61,136 nucleotides of DNA from Rickettsia typhi. GTDB taxonomy: Bacteria > Pseudomonadota > Alphaproteobacteria > Rickettsiales > UBA1997. Positions within the stretch are counted from its first letter, which is position 1; every line of letters starts with the position of its first letter. The position numbers and the translations under genes are program-made. The stretch is taken from positions 1-61,136 of the forward strand of contig CAMDJZ010000006.1 of NCBI GenBank assembly GCA_945901265.1, in the 5' to 3' direction. This document shows positions 11,390-19,537 of the stretch, piece after piece. The notes beneath the pieces are model-generated. The model did no database searches. It was not told the origin of the DNA and saw only the letters and a list, made by a program, of their open reading frames with translations.

Positions 11390-12589
11390 ATGAAAACAAT
11401 TGATTATTATCAAAAACAATTAAGAGAGCTACAAGGTAATGATTTATATCGTCAACTTCAAGAATATGATGGATTAGATGCAATAAAATTTATTAAAAAT
11501 TTACAAGAATCACCAGTTAAGAAAAAAACATCATCAAAAAACTATAAAAAATCAACTTCAAAATCAAGTGAATCAATTAAAAATAATCAAAGCTTAATCT
11601 GCTTTGCAAGTAATGACTATCTTGATCTAAGTAGTAATGAATTGGTTAAAAAAAGCGCTATTCAAGCGATTAAAAAATTTGGCGTTGGAGCAAGATCATC
11701 AAGATATATTACTGGAAATAATCATTTATATCATCAATTAGAAAGGCAATTATCAAAATGGAAAAATTGTGATGATTGTATAATTTTTTCATCAGGTTAT
11801 ATAGTAGCAATAGGCGTAATACCTGCCTTGATGGGAAAGGGGGACTTAATTATTGCCGATAAATTAATTCATTCTTGTTTACTTGATGGTGCAAAATTAT
11901 CGCAAGCAAAATTATTGCGCTTTAAGCATAATGATATTGAGCATTGTCAAAAAATTCTTAAAGAAAATCGAAAAAAATTTAAGAATTGTTTGATTATTAG
12001 CGAGACAATATTTTCAATGGATGGCGATGTCGGTAAAATTGTTGAATTAAAAAATTTAGCTAATGAATTTTCTTCATTATTGCTTTCTGATGATGCTCAT
12101 GGTTTGGGAATAAAATTATTTAATGAAGAAATTTCTTCCGCAAATCATTTACAAATGGGAACATTTTCAAAGGCTCTCGGAGCTCTTGGTGGATATGTTT
12201 GTGGCGATAAAATTATTATTGATTACTTAAGGAATTTTGCAAAATCACAAATTTACACAACTGCCTTACCGCCAGCAATTTTAGCAAGCGTAATAACGTC
12301 ATTAAAAATTCTTTCGCAAACAAAGTTAGGAAAAAAAGCTTTGGAAAATGCTAGTTATTTTTGTCAATTAATGAATTTAAAACAACCGCAATCGGCAATA
12401 GTTATAATTTGTATTGAAAATAATCATAAGTTATTGGCGATTGTTAAAAATGTTGAACAACAAGGATTTTTAATTTCGGCGATTAGAAAACCCACGGTTT
12501 CTAGTGCAAGATTGCGTATTACTTTTAACTCAAGTCATCGCAAACAAGATATAAAGAAATTAGTTGATATATTGAAAAAAATACTCTAG
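11390..12589 (+). CDS. bioF: 8-amino-7-oxononanoate synthase-like PLP enzyme
   Basis: 399 residues of the alpha-oxoamine synthase family (fold-type I PLP). The Schiff-base lysine is K261 in GTFSKALGALGGY; the DDAHGLG and GVGARSSRYITGNN motifs favour BioF (pimeloyl-ACP plus alanine to KAPA) over 5-aminolevulinate synthase, which has a different substrate loop. An unusual Lys/Ser-rich insert lies at about residues 43-64, before the conserved SNDYLDL. No other biotin gene is next to it, although biotin operons are known as transferred cassettes in some Rickettsiales; this copy is alone. Related KBL or ALAS activity cannot be fully ruled out. Confidence 0.8.
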   Translation: MKTIDYYQKQLRELQGNDLYRQLQEYDGLDAIKFIKNLQESPVKKKTSSKNYKKSTSKSSESIKNNQSLICFASNDYLDLSSNELVKKSAIQAIKKFGVGARSSRYITGNNHLYHQLERQLSKWKNCDDCIIFSSGYIVAIGVIPALMGKGDLIIADKLIHSCLLDGAKLSQAKLLRFKHNDIEHCQKILKENRKKFKNCLIISETIFSMDGDVGKIVELKNLANEFSSLLLSDDAHGLGIKLFNEEISSANHLQMGTFSKALGALGGYVCGDKIIIDYLRNFAKSQIYTTALPPAILASVITSLKILSQTKLGKKALENASYFCQLMNLKQPQSAIVIICIENNHKLLAIVKNVEQQGFLISAIRKPTVSSARLRITFNSSHRKQDIKKLVDILKKIL

Positions 12590-12620
12590 TAATCTATTTG
12601 TTATTAATAATAAACTAAAT

Positions 12621-14012
12621 ATGACGCGAGTAATTAATTTTTTTCAACAAATTGGCTTTAATGAGGAGCAAGCAAATGCAATTATAAATTTGCTTAAAAT
12701 ATCCAAAAATCTTCAAAGAGATGTTTTTTTCCAAGATTTGGAAATGTTAAAAATGCATTTTGAAAGGCCAGAAAACAATGATCAAGCAAGAAAATTCAAA
12801 GAAATTGAAAGAAGTAAAAGCGATGAAGATGAAATTAATTTAGAAAATTTTTTCAATAATGAAATTTACTCAGATGAAAATATTAGAGATTATTTGATAT
12901 TTGCAACTCAAAAATTATTTGGCAGAAACGCTTTTCAAGAACGAAATGAAATTACCAAGCAAGATTGGCTTGAATCTAATTTTCAAGATATTAAAAAAAT
13001 ACTTGATGAATTAGGAATGACTCAGGCAAAAAAATCTGCATTTAAAGACCCTGACTATAGCTTCATTTTTGGTGCAGCTTTTGGTAGAATTTATTTAAGA
13101 TGTAAGTCATTGGTTAATGAAATTGCTGCGCAAGAAATTAGCAAAGAACATCAAAAATACTTAGTATGTGGTTCAAGAGCTATTAACTTAGAAGAGATTT
13201 CTTTGGATGATGGTTGTAAAAAATATCAAATAAATAGAAAATCAGTCGATTGGTCATCAGTTGCTGGAAATGATGAGTTTGAAAAATTAATGGAAGAATT
13301 TGAGGCAAGTGATTTGTTTAAAAATTATGCACAGCTTGCAATTGCTGAAGAACAAGAAGCGGCTAGATTATTAACAATAGGAACGCCAAACGAAATTAAA
13401 ATTCAAAGACTTAAAGGCGAGCAAGTTATCGGTGAATTCATTGCCACTAAAATTTCAAATGAATCTAAAATTGAAATCCAACTTCTTGAGGATCACGTTA
13501 TCGCAGAAGGAGAGATAAGGGGTACAACAAAAACAAATGCTCAACGAATTTTAGATAAAATTTTTCAAGATCAAACTGATAAAAGTTCTGATAGTCAATC
13601 TAAAAAGATTTTACTGGTATTTAATAATCCTCACTCTCAGAGAATGTGCATGGATTTTAAAAATGCCATTAAAGAAAATCATGAAAAATATAAATTGAAT
13701 TTAGATGTGAGCTACATGGGAGAAGGTATGGAAAATCCAACCATGGCTGCGATCTCTGAAGTTCCAAGTTTAGTTCTGGCAAAATTTAAAAATTTTTTAA
13801 TTGAAAAAGAAATCGGTCAAGAAAAATTATTGGACCCTGATAAATTTGATAAAATTATTACGGAATTACAATTTAAAAATCATGGATCGATGCGTATTCA
13901 TCAAGCTGAATCAACGCCAGTATTACCTCAAAGAGAATTATCGCCTCGATTATCTCCTCGAGGAGTATCGGATAAAGCAATTTCTTACGTAGCTAGTTCA
14001 ATGTCAAACTAA
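12621..14012 (+). CDS. Hypothetical protein, possible DUF218-like fold
   Basis: 463 residues, no confident family. The N-terminal 120 residues are acidic and helical. The middle and C-terminal parts show a pattern resembling DUF218 (YdcF/SanA/ElyC) proteins: a hydrophobic strand ending in 'CGSR' (about 180), an 'RGTTKTNAQRILDKIF' helix (about 297-312) and a strand 'KKILLVFNNPHSQRMCMDF' (about 327-345), which match the family's 'S..T.ENA' and 'ILLVT...H..RA' order. This is inference from motif order only. No signal peptide or membrane segment, so it would be cytosolic or exported without Sec. The last 40 residues are Ser/Pro/Arg-rich. It starts 31 bases after bioF on the same strand. Confidence 0.6.
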   Translation: MTRVINFFQQIGFNEEQANAIINLLKISKNLQRDVFFQDLEMLKMHFERPENNDQARKFKEIERSKSDEDEINLENFFNNEIYSDENIRDYLIFATQKLFGRNAFQERNEITKQDWLESNFQDIKKILDELGMTQAKKSAFKDPDYSFIFGAAFGRIYLRCKSLVNEIAAQEISKEHQKYLVCGSRAINLEEISLDDGCKKYQINRKSVDWSSVAGNDEFEKLMEEFEASDLFKNYAQLAIAEEQEAARLLTIGTPNEIKIQRLKGEQVIGEFIATKISNESKIEIQLLEDHVIAEGEIRGTTKTNAQRILDKIFQDQTDKSSDSQSKKILLVFNNPHSQRMCMDFKNAIKENHEKYKLNLDVSYMGEGMENPTMAAISEVPSLVLAKFKNFLIEKEIGQEKLLDPDKFDKIITELQFKNHGSMRIHQAESTPVLPQRELSPRLSPRGVSDKAISYVASSMSN

Positions 14013-14087
14013 TTTAGTAGTATTTATTTTTTAATGATTTAATTATTTTAACTTTAAAATGATATTTTATTTTTAAATTTTTGCACA

Positions 14088-14127
14088 TTTTTTGATTAAG
14101 AAAAATCAAAAAATATTTTGATATAAT
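14088..14127 (+). promoter_or_regulatory. Inverted repeat and extended -10 before the rhodanese gene
   Basis: A perfect 10-bp dyad TTTTTTGATT (14088-14097) / AATCAAAAAA (14104-14113) is followed by an extended -10, TGATATAAT (14119-14127), 60 bases before the ATG. The dyad contains TTGAT and ATCAA half-sites, but eight bases apart, so it is not a standard FNR box. Confidence 0.4.
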
Positions 14128-14186
14128 TTAATTTAAACATAAAATGATATTATTATAAATATCATGAATTACAAAAACCAATTTCT

Positions 14187-14702
14187 ATGAAAAATGTTGA
14201 TGTTAAAACTCTAAAAAATTGGCTTGATAATGAAGAGGCAGTCTTAATTGACGTGCGAGAAATCGCTGAACATGAAAATCAAAGAATTGCTGGGGCAACC
14301 TTGATTCCATTGGCTGAAATAACCAAAGAAAAACTTCCTGATATCAAAAATAAAAAATTAGTAATTCATTGCCAAGGTGGAAAAAGAAGCCTAAATGCTT
14401 GCCAAAAATTAATGGCTGAAAATATCGGTTGTGAAATTTATAATCTGGAAGGCGGAATTAACTCATGGTGTGTTCAAGGATGCGATGTTATTTCAACAAA
14501 AAAATTTTTTCTTCCACTTGATCGACAAACCCAATTAGCAATTGGAAGCGTTGTCTTTGCTAGTTCAATGCTAGGATATTTTTTCAATATTAATTTTTTA
14601 TTTATCAGTGGATTTTTTGGTGCAGGATTAATATTTGCAGGACTAACTGGCAATTGCACTCTTGCTAAAATCATCGCCAAAATGCCATGGAATAAAAGTT
14701 AG
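14187..14702 (+). CDS. YgaP-like rhodanese with C-terminal membrane hairpin
   Basis: 171 residues. The rhodanese domain occupies about 1-100, with the active cysteine Cys62 in HCQGGKRS and the conserved LIDVRE and LEGGINSW elements. Residues ~112-165 form the DUF2892 region, two membrane-spanning helices ending in 'GLTGNCTL', as in E. coli YgaP, a membrane-associated sulfurtransferase whose Cys accepts persulfide or nitrosyl groups. The active site faces the cytosol. It is preceded by its own promoter-like element and followed by a pseudogene. Confidence 0.9.
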   Translation: MKNVDVKTLKNWLDNEEAVLIDVREIAEHENQRIAGATLIPLAEITKEKLPDIKNKKLVIHCQGGKRSLNACQKLMAENIGCEIYNLEGGINSWCVQGCDVISTKKFFLPLDRQTQLAIGSVVFASSMLGYFFNINFLFISGFFGAGLIFAGLTGNCTLAKIIAKMPWNKS

Positions 14703-14813
14703 AACAAAAGCATTTTGAAAGCGAATTCAAATAAATATTTTTAAAAAAGTGGAATTTTTATAGAATTTATGCTCTACTAAATTCTTGCTACGCTAAAAAA
14801 AAGAAAAAGCAAA

Positions 14814-15033
14814 TTGCTAAATCAAGAAAATAATGACACTGCAAAAGACACTGCAAAAGACACTGTGAATTTAATCAAAAAATATCCAAAAATTACTCTT
14901 GACGAATTTTCTCAAAAATTTAAAAAAATCCTGCAGAACCATCACTCGCCTCATCAAAAAATTACAAGAAGACCAAATAATTTCTCGCATCAGCTCAGAC
15001 AAAACTTGGTTTTTGGAGGTGAAGAATGGCTAA
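14814..15033 (+). pseudogene. Frameshifted winged-helix DNA-binding fragment
   Basis: The frame starting near 14814 reads '..VNLIKKYPKITLDEFSQKFKK' and then loses homology. Dropping one A from the A7 run at 14922-14928 joins it to the other frame, which continues 'SCRTITRLIKKLQEDQIISR' and 'ISSDKTWFLEVKNG' to TAA at 15031-15033. The joined sequence is a typical winged helix of the kind found at the C-terminus of AlbA_2/RecG-like ATP-binding regulators (S-R-R-T-I-x-R...I..IGSDKTG). No convincing start or N-terminal domain lies upstream, so it is a remnant with a one-base insertion. A 12-bp tandem repeat (GACACTGCAAAA) lies at 14835-14865. Confidence 0.65.
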
Positions 15034-15388
15034 CTATTTCAAAAAAAACTTTTGAAAGCGAGCTGATTAATAAAAAATAAAATTAGTTTAATTCCTAAAA
15101 TTATCGCAACTTCTTTGTAAAGAAAAATATTTTTTTATGGTGTTTTTTTATAAGCTCTTTTTTACGAAAATATATCATTAAATAAATAAAATATCCGCAG
15201 TAAAGAGTGATCAAACTATACATTATTTATTCTGTAAATTAATCTTGACTATAATTAAATTTTGGTTTTCAATAATTAAGCCTTAAGCCTGAAAATAGAG
15301 TCTAAAAGCATTTTTTATCTTGATAAATTAGTCATCAAATTTTATTTGTAATTGATTTAGATCAAGAAAAAAATTATTTTAACAAAAT
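15034..15388. other. Gap before the mini-FNR gene, contains an FNR box
   Basis: No gene supported; I found no trace of a cyclic-nucleotide-binding domain in any frame, so the downstream 81-residue gene does not look like the tail of a recently broken full-length regulator. The stretch holds the perfect FNR-type site described separately and a spread TTGAT (15320-15324) / ATCAA (15334-15338) pair with a nine-base centre. Confidence 0.5.
15352..15365. promoter_or_regulatory. Perfect FNR/FixK-type operator
   Basis: TTGATTTAGATCAA equals the FNR/Anr/FixK consensus TTGAT-N4-ATCAA without mismatch. Its centre is about 30 bases before the ATG of the FNR-like mini-regulator, a position expected to overlap the promoter, so autorepression is more likely than class II activation. 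Confidence 0.7.
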
Positions 15389-15634
15389 ATGTTGAAAGAA
15401 AACATCATTAAAGCTTTGAGTGATATAGAAATTTTTTCTAAAATTGATAATAAAATTCTTGCATCATATCTTGGAATTAAGCCTGAAACCTTATCGCGAA
15501 TCTTAAAAAAATTAAAAAGCGATGGAGAAATTACCTTAAAAAAAAATTTAATAACATTCCTAAAAATTGATTCCTTATGCCAATATTGCAATCAAAATAC
15601 CAGTGAGAAATGTCTTGAAAAAAAATGTCTATAA
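15389..15634 (+). CDS. Miniature CRP/FNR-type HTH protein with C-terminal Cys cluster
   Basis: 81 residues. Residues ~15-60 form the winged helix of the CRP/FNR family ('LASYLGIKPETLSRILKKL'). The recognition helix carries E33-T-L-S36-R37, the E-x-x-S-R set that reads TTGA in FNR, not the R-E-x-x-x-R of CRP. The whole N-terminal cyclic-nucleotide/FeS sensor domain and dimerisation helix are absent. The last 20 residues hold C64-x2-C67-x7-C75-x4-C80, a possible Zn or Fe-S site. A perfect FNR box lies 24 bases upstream of the start, and cobT begins nine bases after the stop. Intact small regulator is favoured over a truncated remnant because promoter-proximal operator and Cys tail are kept. Confidence 0.75.
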   Translation: MLKENIIKALSDIEIFSKIDNKILASYLGIKPETLSRILKKLKSDGEITLKKNLITFLKIDSLCQYCNQNTSEKCLEKKCL

Positions 15635-15643
15635 TTATTTTAG

Positions 15644-17488
15644 ATGAAAAAAAATAACACGCAAACACAACAAGATCAAATAGTTATAACCCTTAAAAAC
15701 ATGCTTGCCAATCATGATTTAGCTATTGATTTTTCGAGTAATATCAATGATGATTTTTTTTCATGGCATGAAAATTTAGTGAGTAAAAAATCTCTCACTA
15801 AATCTTCGCTTACTTTAATGCAAGCATCGCTTTTCGAAATTGACAATGAAAAATTATCAAAAAATCCTGAGGATATTGAGCTATTTAAAAAATGTCGATT
15901 TAGTGCTGATATGGCTTTTTGTTATTTACAATTTCATGATTTTGTAAATAAAGATACTTTTGAATTAAATGATGCTCAACGACAAATATTTAGTGAATTT
16001 GAGAAGTTACGAGTGGTTCTAAAAGCAAGCGAGAGTTATATCGGTGTTGCTAAAAATATTTTTGACGTAATTGAAAAAAACATTATTAATTGTGATTTAA
16101 ATTCACCAGCAATGCTGCTTATTAATGAAAAAAATAATTTACAAGAAATTATAAATAAATATACTGAAATAAATATTTTTAACCAAAAACTTTTAAATAA
16201 ATTTAACTCTAACATTATTGGTAAAATTGACAAAATTTCTCAAAACATTAATAATCAAAAACTCTTTGCAAAGTTTGTTTACGAATTGATTTTGCAACTA
16301 GAGCAAGATGATTCGCAAGATCAGCGTGACACAAATAATGATCCTGAAAAAGATTCTAAATCTCTAGAAAAAAATCCTGACGATTTGGTAAGTAGCAATG
16401 ACGAAAATGTCGAAGAAGATAAGGTTTTAAGCGATTCTTCCCTTGAAGAGCAAGTTGCAGAAAATCCTAAAATTGACTTTGATAAAATTACTATTTTCTC
16501 AGATGGCGAATCTAGCCAAGAGCAATTGATTGTAGATCAAACAATAATAGATCCAAATCAAATTGCTTTCAAAAAATCTTATAAAATATATACTGATAAG
16601 TTTGATGAAATAATTTTTCCAAATAAATTAATAAAAAATGCTGAATTAAAAAATCTTCGTAATCAACTAGATTTGAGAATTAACAAAATGCAGTCAATCT
16701 CCAAAAAAATGCGCATGAAATTAAAAAGAAAATTGCTTTCAAAGCGCAATTCCTTTATGGATTACGATGCATCACGCGGAGTTTTAGATCGCAAAAAATT
16801 ATCATGCATTATTACAAATCCCTTTATTGAAGATATTTGGGTTAATAATAAAACCCATGAATATCAAGATACGGCCTTGACTATTTTGCTCGATAATTCG
16901 GGATCGATGCGAGGAAATCCAATTATTATGAGCGCTCTTGCTTGCGAAATTATCGCTGATATTTTGCAAAATTTTGCAGTTAAAACTGAAATTATCGGAT
17001 TTACAACCGCTGATTGGAAGGGTGGAAGAGTGAAGAAATTATGGGAAATGTCAGGAAGGCCAGCCAATCCTGGAAGATTAAATGAATTGCGTCACATTGT
17101 CTATAAGCATTTCAATCAAAATTTTAAGAAGGCTAGAATTAATCTTGGCTTAATGCTTAAAGAAGGAATTTTAAAGGAAAATATTGATGGCGAAGCGCTT
17201 CTATTTGCAAAATCGAGATTAATGCAACAAAGTGAAAAAAGAAAAATTTTATTAGTGATTTCTGATGGAACTCCTGTCGATGATTCTACGACATCGGCAA
17301 ATGATAAGGATATTTTATCGCAACATCTTCATCATGTTATAAATAACATTGAAAAAAAATCTAAAATTGAAATAGTTGGCATTGGAATTGGCCATAGTAC
17401 TGATGAATTTTATCGCAATTCAATTGCCATTAAAAATGTTGAAGAACTTGGCGATGCAATGATAGATAAGATTGCCGATTTACTTTAA
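15644..17488 (+). CDS. cobT: CobT-like protein (cobaltochelatase large-subunit family)
   Basis: 614 residues. The N-terminal ~230 residues are helical; an acidic linker (about 225-300) and a basic helical region (about 330-400) precede a VWA domain with the MIDAS D417-N-S-G-S421, Thr in GFTTADW and 'VISDGTPVDD'. In cobalamin makers CobT partners CobS and CobN to insert cobalt. No cobalamin gene is in view; Rickettsiales commonly retain CobS/CobT without the pathway, so a different AAA+/VWA chaperone-like role is likely. Nine bases separate it from the mini-FNR gene, which suggests co-transcription and oxygen- or redox-linked control. Confidence 0.92.
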   Translation: MKKNNTQTQQDQIVITLKNMLANHDLAIDFSSNINDDFFSWHENLVSKKSLTKSSLTLMQASLFEIDNEKLSKNPEDIELFKKCRFSADMAFCYLQFHDFVNKDTFELNDAQRQIFSEFEKLRVVLKASESYIGVAKNIFDVIEKNIINCDLNSPAMLLINEKNNLQEIINKYTEINIFNQKLLNKFNSNIIGKIDKISQNINNQKLFAKFVYELILQLEQDDSQDQRDTNNDPEKDSKSLEKNPDDLVSSNDENVEEDKVLSDSSLEEQVAENPKIDFDKITIFSDGESSQEQLIVDQTIIDPNQIAFKKSYKIYTDKFDEIIFPNKLIKNAELKNLRNQLDLRINKMQSISKKMRMKLKRKLLSKRNSFMDYDASRGVLDRKKLSCIITNPFIEDIWVNNKTHEYQDTALTILLDNSGSMRGNPIIMSALACEIIADILQNFAVKTEIIGFTTADWKGGRVKKLWEMSGRPANPGRLNELRHIVYKHFNQNFKKARINLGLMLKEGILKENIDGEALLFAKSRLMQQSEKRKILLVISDGTPVDDSTTSANDKDILSQHLHHVINNIEKKSKIEIVGIGIGHSTDEFYRNSIAIKNVEELGDAMIDKIADLL

Positions 17489-17598
17489 CTTTGGCCAAAA
17501 ATTTATTATAAATTTGTTATAAATTTTAGACTAAAAAATTTTATACTTGCTTTTTATAAAAAATTTATTTTTTGTTATAAAAAAATTAAATTTTATTT

Positions 17599-18654
17599 AT
17601 GACCAAAGAAAAAAAAATTCCGAATAAGCTTGAGAAAAAAAGCAAAAAAAATCCTAAAGAGATAGAAAAAAAGCAAGTATCTGAAAAAAAATTTTCTAGA
17701 TTTTCATACAAATTAGGATTTAATAAATTAACCAAAATCGTTGCTTTACTGTTAGTTTTAACTATAATTGTTGTTAGTTACTTTTCATATGTACGTTACA
17801 AAATGTTAATTCAACGCATTGAGGAAGAAGTTAGTATTTCGGCAAATCAAGTTGAAAATGTTTTTGTGGATTATGCCAATATTTCTGAAATGTTATTGAT
17901 TCATCTAAATAATAAAATGCTTGAAAGTGATGATATCTTTAGAATAAATAATAAAATTTTTCAAACACTTACCACTTTTAATGAAGATACTAAGGTAATC
18001 AATTCATTGGGAAATAATTTTATTTCTGGAGCGATGTTTTATTGGATAGATAATAAAAATAATTTAGTAGCAAGTAGTGCTGGCTTGGTTTCAAGGGTAA
18101 TAAACTTGTCATCGCGCGATTATTTGCAAAAAAATAAAACAAATCCAATGCGCTTGCAAATTGGCTCCCCAGTTATTGGTGCATTAAGCGGTCAATCAAT
18201 TATTCCAATGGCATTAGGAGTCAATAATAGGCAAGGAGTTTTTGTTGGTTCAATAGTTTTAAGTTTGCGTTTGGATAATTTTTTACAAAAATTTCGTAAT
18301 CTTAAAGAGCGCAATATTGAATTTGCAATACTTGGTGAAGATGGCAAGATTATCATGAGTTCAAGTGATGAATTTTTTAGAAAAAATCATGAATTTTATG
18401 AAAAAAATAATTGGCAAAATTCTGGCAAAATTGTTCACAGTTTTTCATTATTTAACTTAAATGGCCATGTTATTTTTGCTAAGGATATTGACAATCAGCC
18501 TTACAAAATATTAACTGCAATGCGCTCTAAAAATGCATATAAAACAGTTTCGCGTGAAATGTTCCCAAGTTTTATTGAATTATCTTTAATTATAATGTTT
18601 TTAATTATGATTAAAATTATTTATGCAATTTTAATCATTAAAAACAGAAATTAA
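17599..18654 (+). CDS. Orphan two-TM extracytoplasmic sensor (Cache/PDC-like)
   Basis: 351 residues: a Lys-rich cytoplasmic N-tail (1-45), TM1 (about 46-67), a ~240-residue periplasmic region and TM2 (about 325-347), then only a few residues. The periplasmic part has the look of a PDC/Cache domain (FYWIDNKNNLVASS, 'SSRDYLQ', 'GVFVGSIVLSLRLDNF', 'FAILGEDGKIIMSS'), as in rickettsial sensor kinases. The HAMP and histidine-kinase modules that normally follow are missing and the next gene converges two bases later. It may be a truncated kinase or a free-standing receptor that signals through a partner. Confidence 0.75.
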   Translation: MTKEKKIPNKLEKKSKKNPKEIEKKQVSEKKFSRFSYKLGFNKLTKIVALLLVLTIIVVSYFSYVRYKMLIQRIEEEVSISANQVENVFVDYANISEMLLIHLNNKMLESDDIFRINNKIFQTLTTFNEDTKVINSLGNNFISGAMFYWIDNKNNLVASSAGLVSRVINLSSRDYLQKNKTNPMRLQIGSPVIGALSGQSIIPMALGVNNRQGVFVGSIVLSLRLDNFLQKFRNLKERNIEFAILGEDGKIIMSSSDEFFRKNHEFYEKNNWQNSGKIVHSFSLFNLNGHVIFAKDIDNQPYKILTAMRSKNAYKTVSREMFPSFIELSLIIMFLIMIKIIYAILIIKNRN

Positions 18655-18655
18655 T

Positions 18656-19510
18656 TTACCTAATAGCAATGCTATATTTCTTACTTAAATAATCTTCAAC
18701 TGCCTTACGCTCTTCAGTTAAAAGCGATCTTTTTAAAATAATAATTTCTGCAATATTGCCCTTAAAATAATTGCCACGACCACCAATGCTTGGCGAGCTA
18801 TATGATACTAAGGAAGCAGTTTGTGTGGCATCGGCTTTATCAGGAAGATCACCTCCATTAAACCAATATTTTTTGCCGTAAGTATTATTAAATAAAAAAC
18901 TATGCATATTGGCAATCGGACTAGAATAGGCTGGAACAGTAAAATCAATATCATTGTAATAATGAGACTGAGTAATCGTAGTTGAATTTCGATAAGCTAA
19001 CATTAAATTACTATTTGGTAATCCTGACGAGCCTCCGATCATTGTAAGAAAACCTAAACCTGTTGTTCTTTTTTCAACGATAAATATACTATAAGAACTT
19101 CCTATTAAATCCGCGCCAATGAAATTAAGAAAATCATCACCATCAAAAAATACTCCTGGAATCGCATCATTAAATTGATTATCAAGAAAGGTTGGTCGAT
19201 TAATGATTGCAGCTTGGGTTGCATCATTAGGATTTAATGAATTTGGATTAATATTTTTCCAGGTGCTAATTTTTAAACCATTATCACGCTCAGAATCAAT
19301 AAAACTTATCGATAATGATGTTTCATACCAAGCTATTAAATTTTTAAGTTCACGAACAATTGATTGTTCGGTTAAAGTTTGTGCTGTTGCTAATTTAGCT
19401 TTTTTTATCATTTCAATGCCGTTTAGCGATCCAATTATTAGGATAGAGACGATGATTATCACTAAAGATAATTCAATTAATGAAAAAGCATTTTTATTTT
19501 TTAATCTCAT
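18656..19510 (-). CDS. Prepilin-like protein with LamG-type C-terminal domain (paralogue A)
   Basis: 284 residues. The N-terminus is a prepilin leader: short basic stretch, then A^FSLIEL with Glu at +5 and a ~20-residue hydrophobic helix, so cleavage by a PilD-type peptidase and assembly into a pilus or pseudopilus are expected. The rest is a concanavalin/LamG-like beta-sandwich, with 'SFIDSE', 'FDGDDFL' and a closing 'GNIAEIIILKRSLLTEERKA' and 'YLSKKYSI'. The same elements recur in the gene at 34318. No pilus assembly genes are nearby. It lies downstream of the aminotransferase pseudogene and converges with the sensor gene. Confidence 0.85.
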   Translation of the reverse strand: MRLKNKNAFSLIELSLVIIIVSILIIGSLNGIEMIKKAKLATAQTLTEQSIVRELKNLIAWYETSLSISFIDSERDNGLKISTWKNINPNSLNPNDATQAAIINRPTFLDNQFNDAIPGVFFDGDDFLNFIGADLIGSSYSIFIVEKRTTGLGFLTMIGGSSGLPNSNLMLAYRNSTTITQSHYYNDIDFTVPAYSSPIANMHSFLFNNTYGKKYWFNGGDLPDKADATQTASLVSYSSPSIGGRGNYFKGNIAEIIILKRSLLTEERKAVEDYLSKKYSIAIR

Positions 19511-19537
19511 GAAAAAATAATTTTAATTGAAAATATT

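Noticed and set aside
14088..14113. TTGAT...ATCAA pair before the rhodanese gene as a second FNR box
   Set aside because: Half-sites are eight bases apart instead of four, and the T6/A6 arms make it an ordinary AT hairpin.
15081..15388. Hidden cyclic-nucleotide-binding domain upstream of the mini-FNR
   Set aside because: I looked in the forward frames and found only dense stops and no family motif, and the FNR box sits where the N-terminal domain would have to join.
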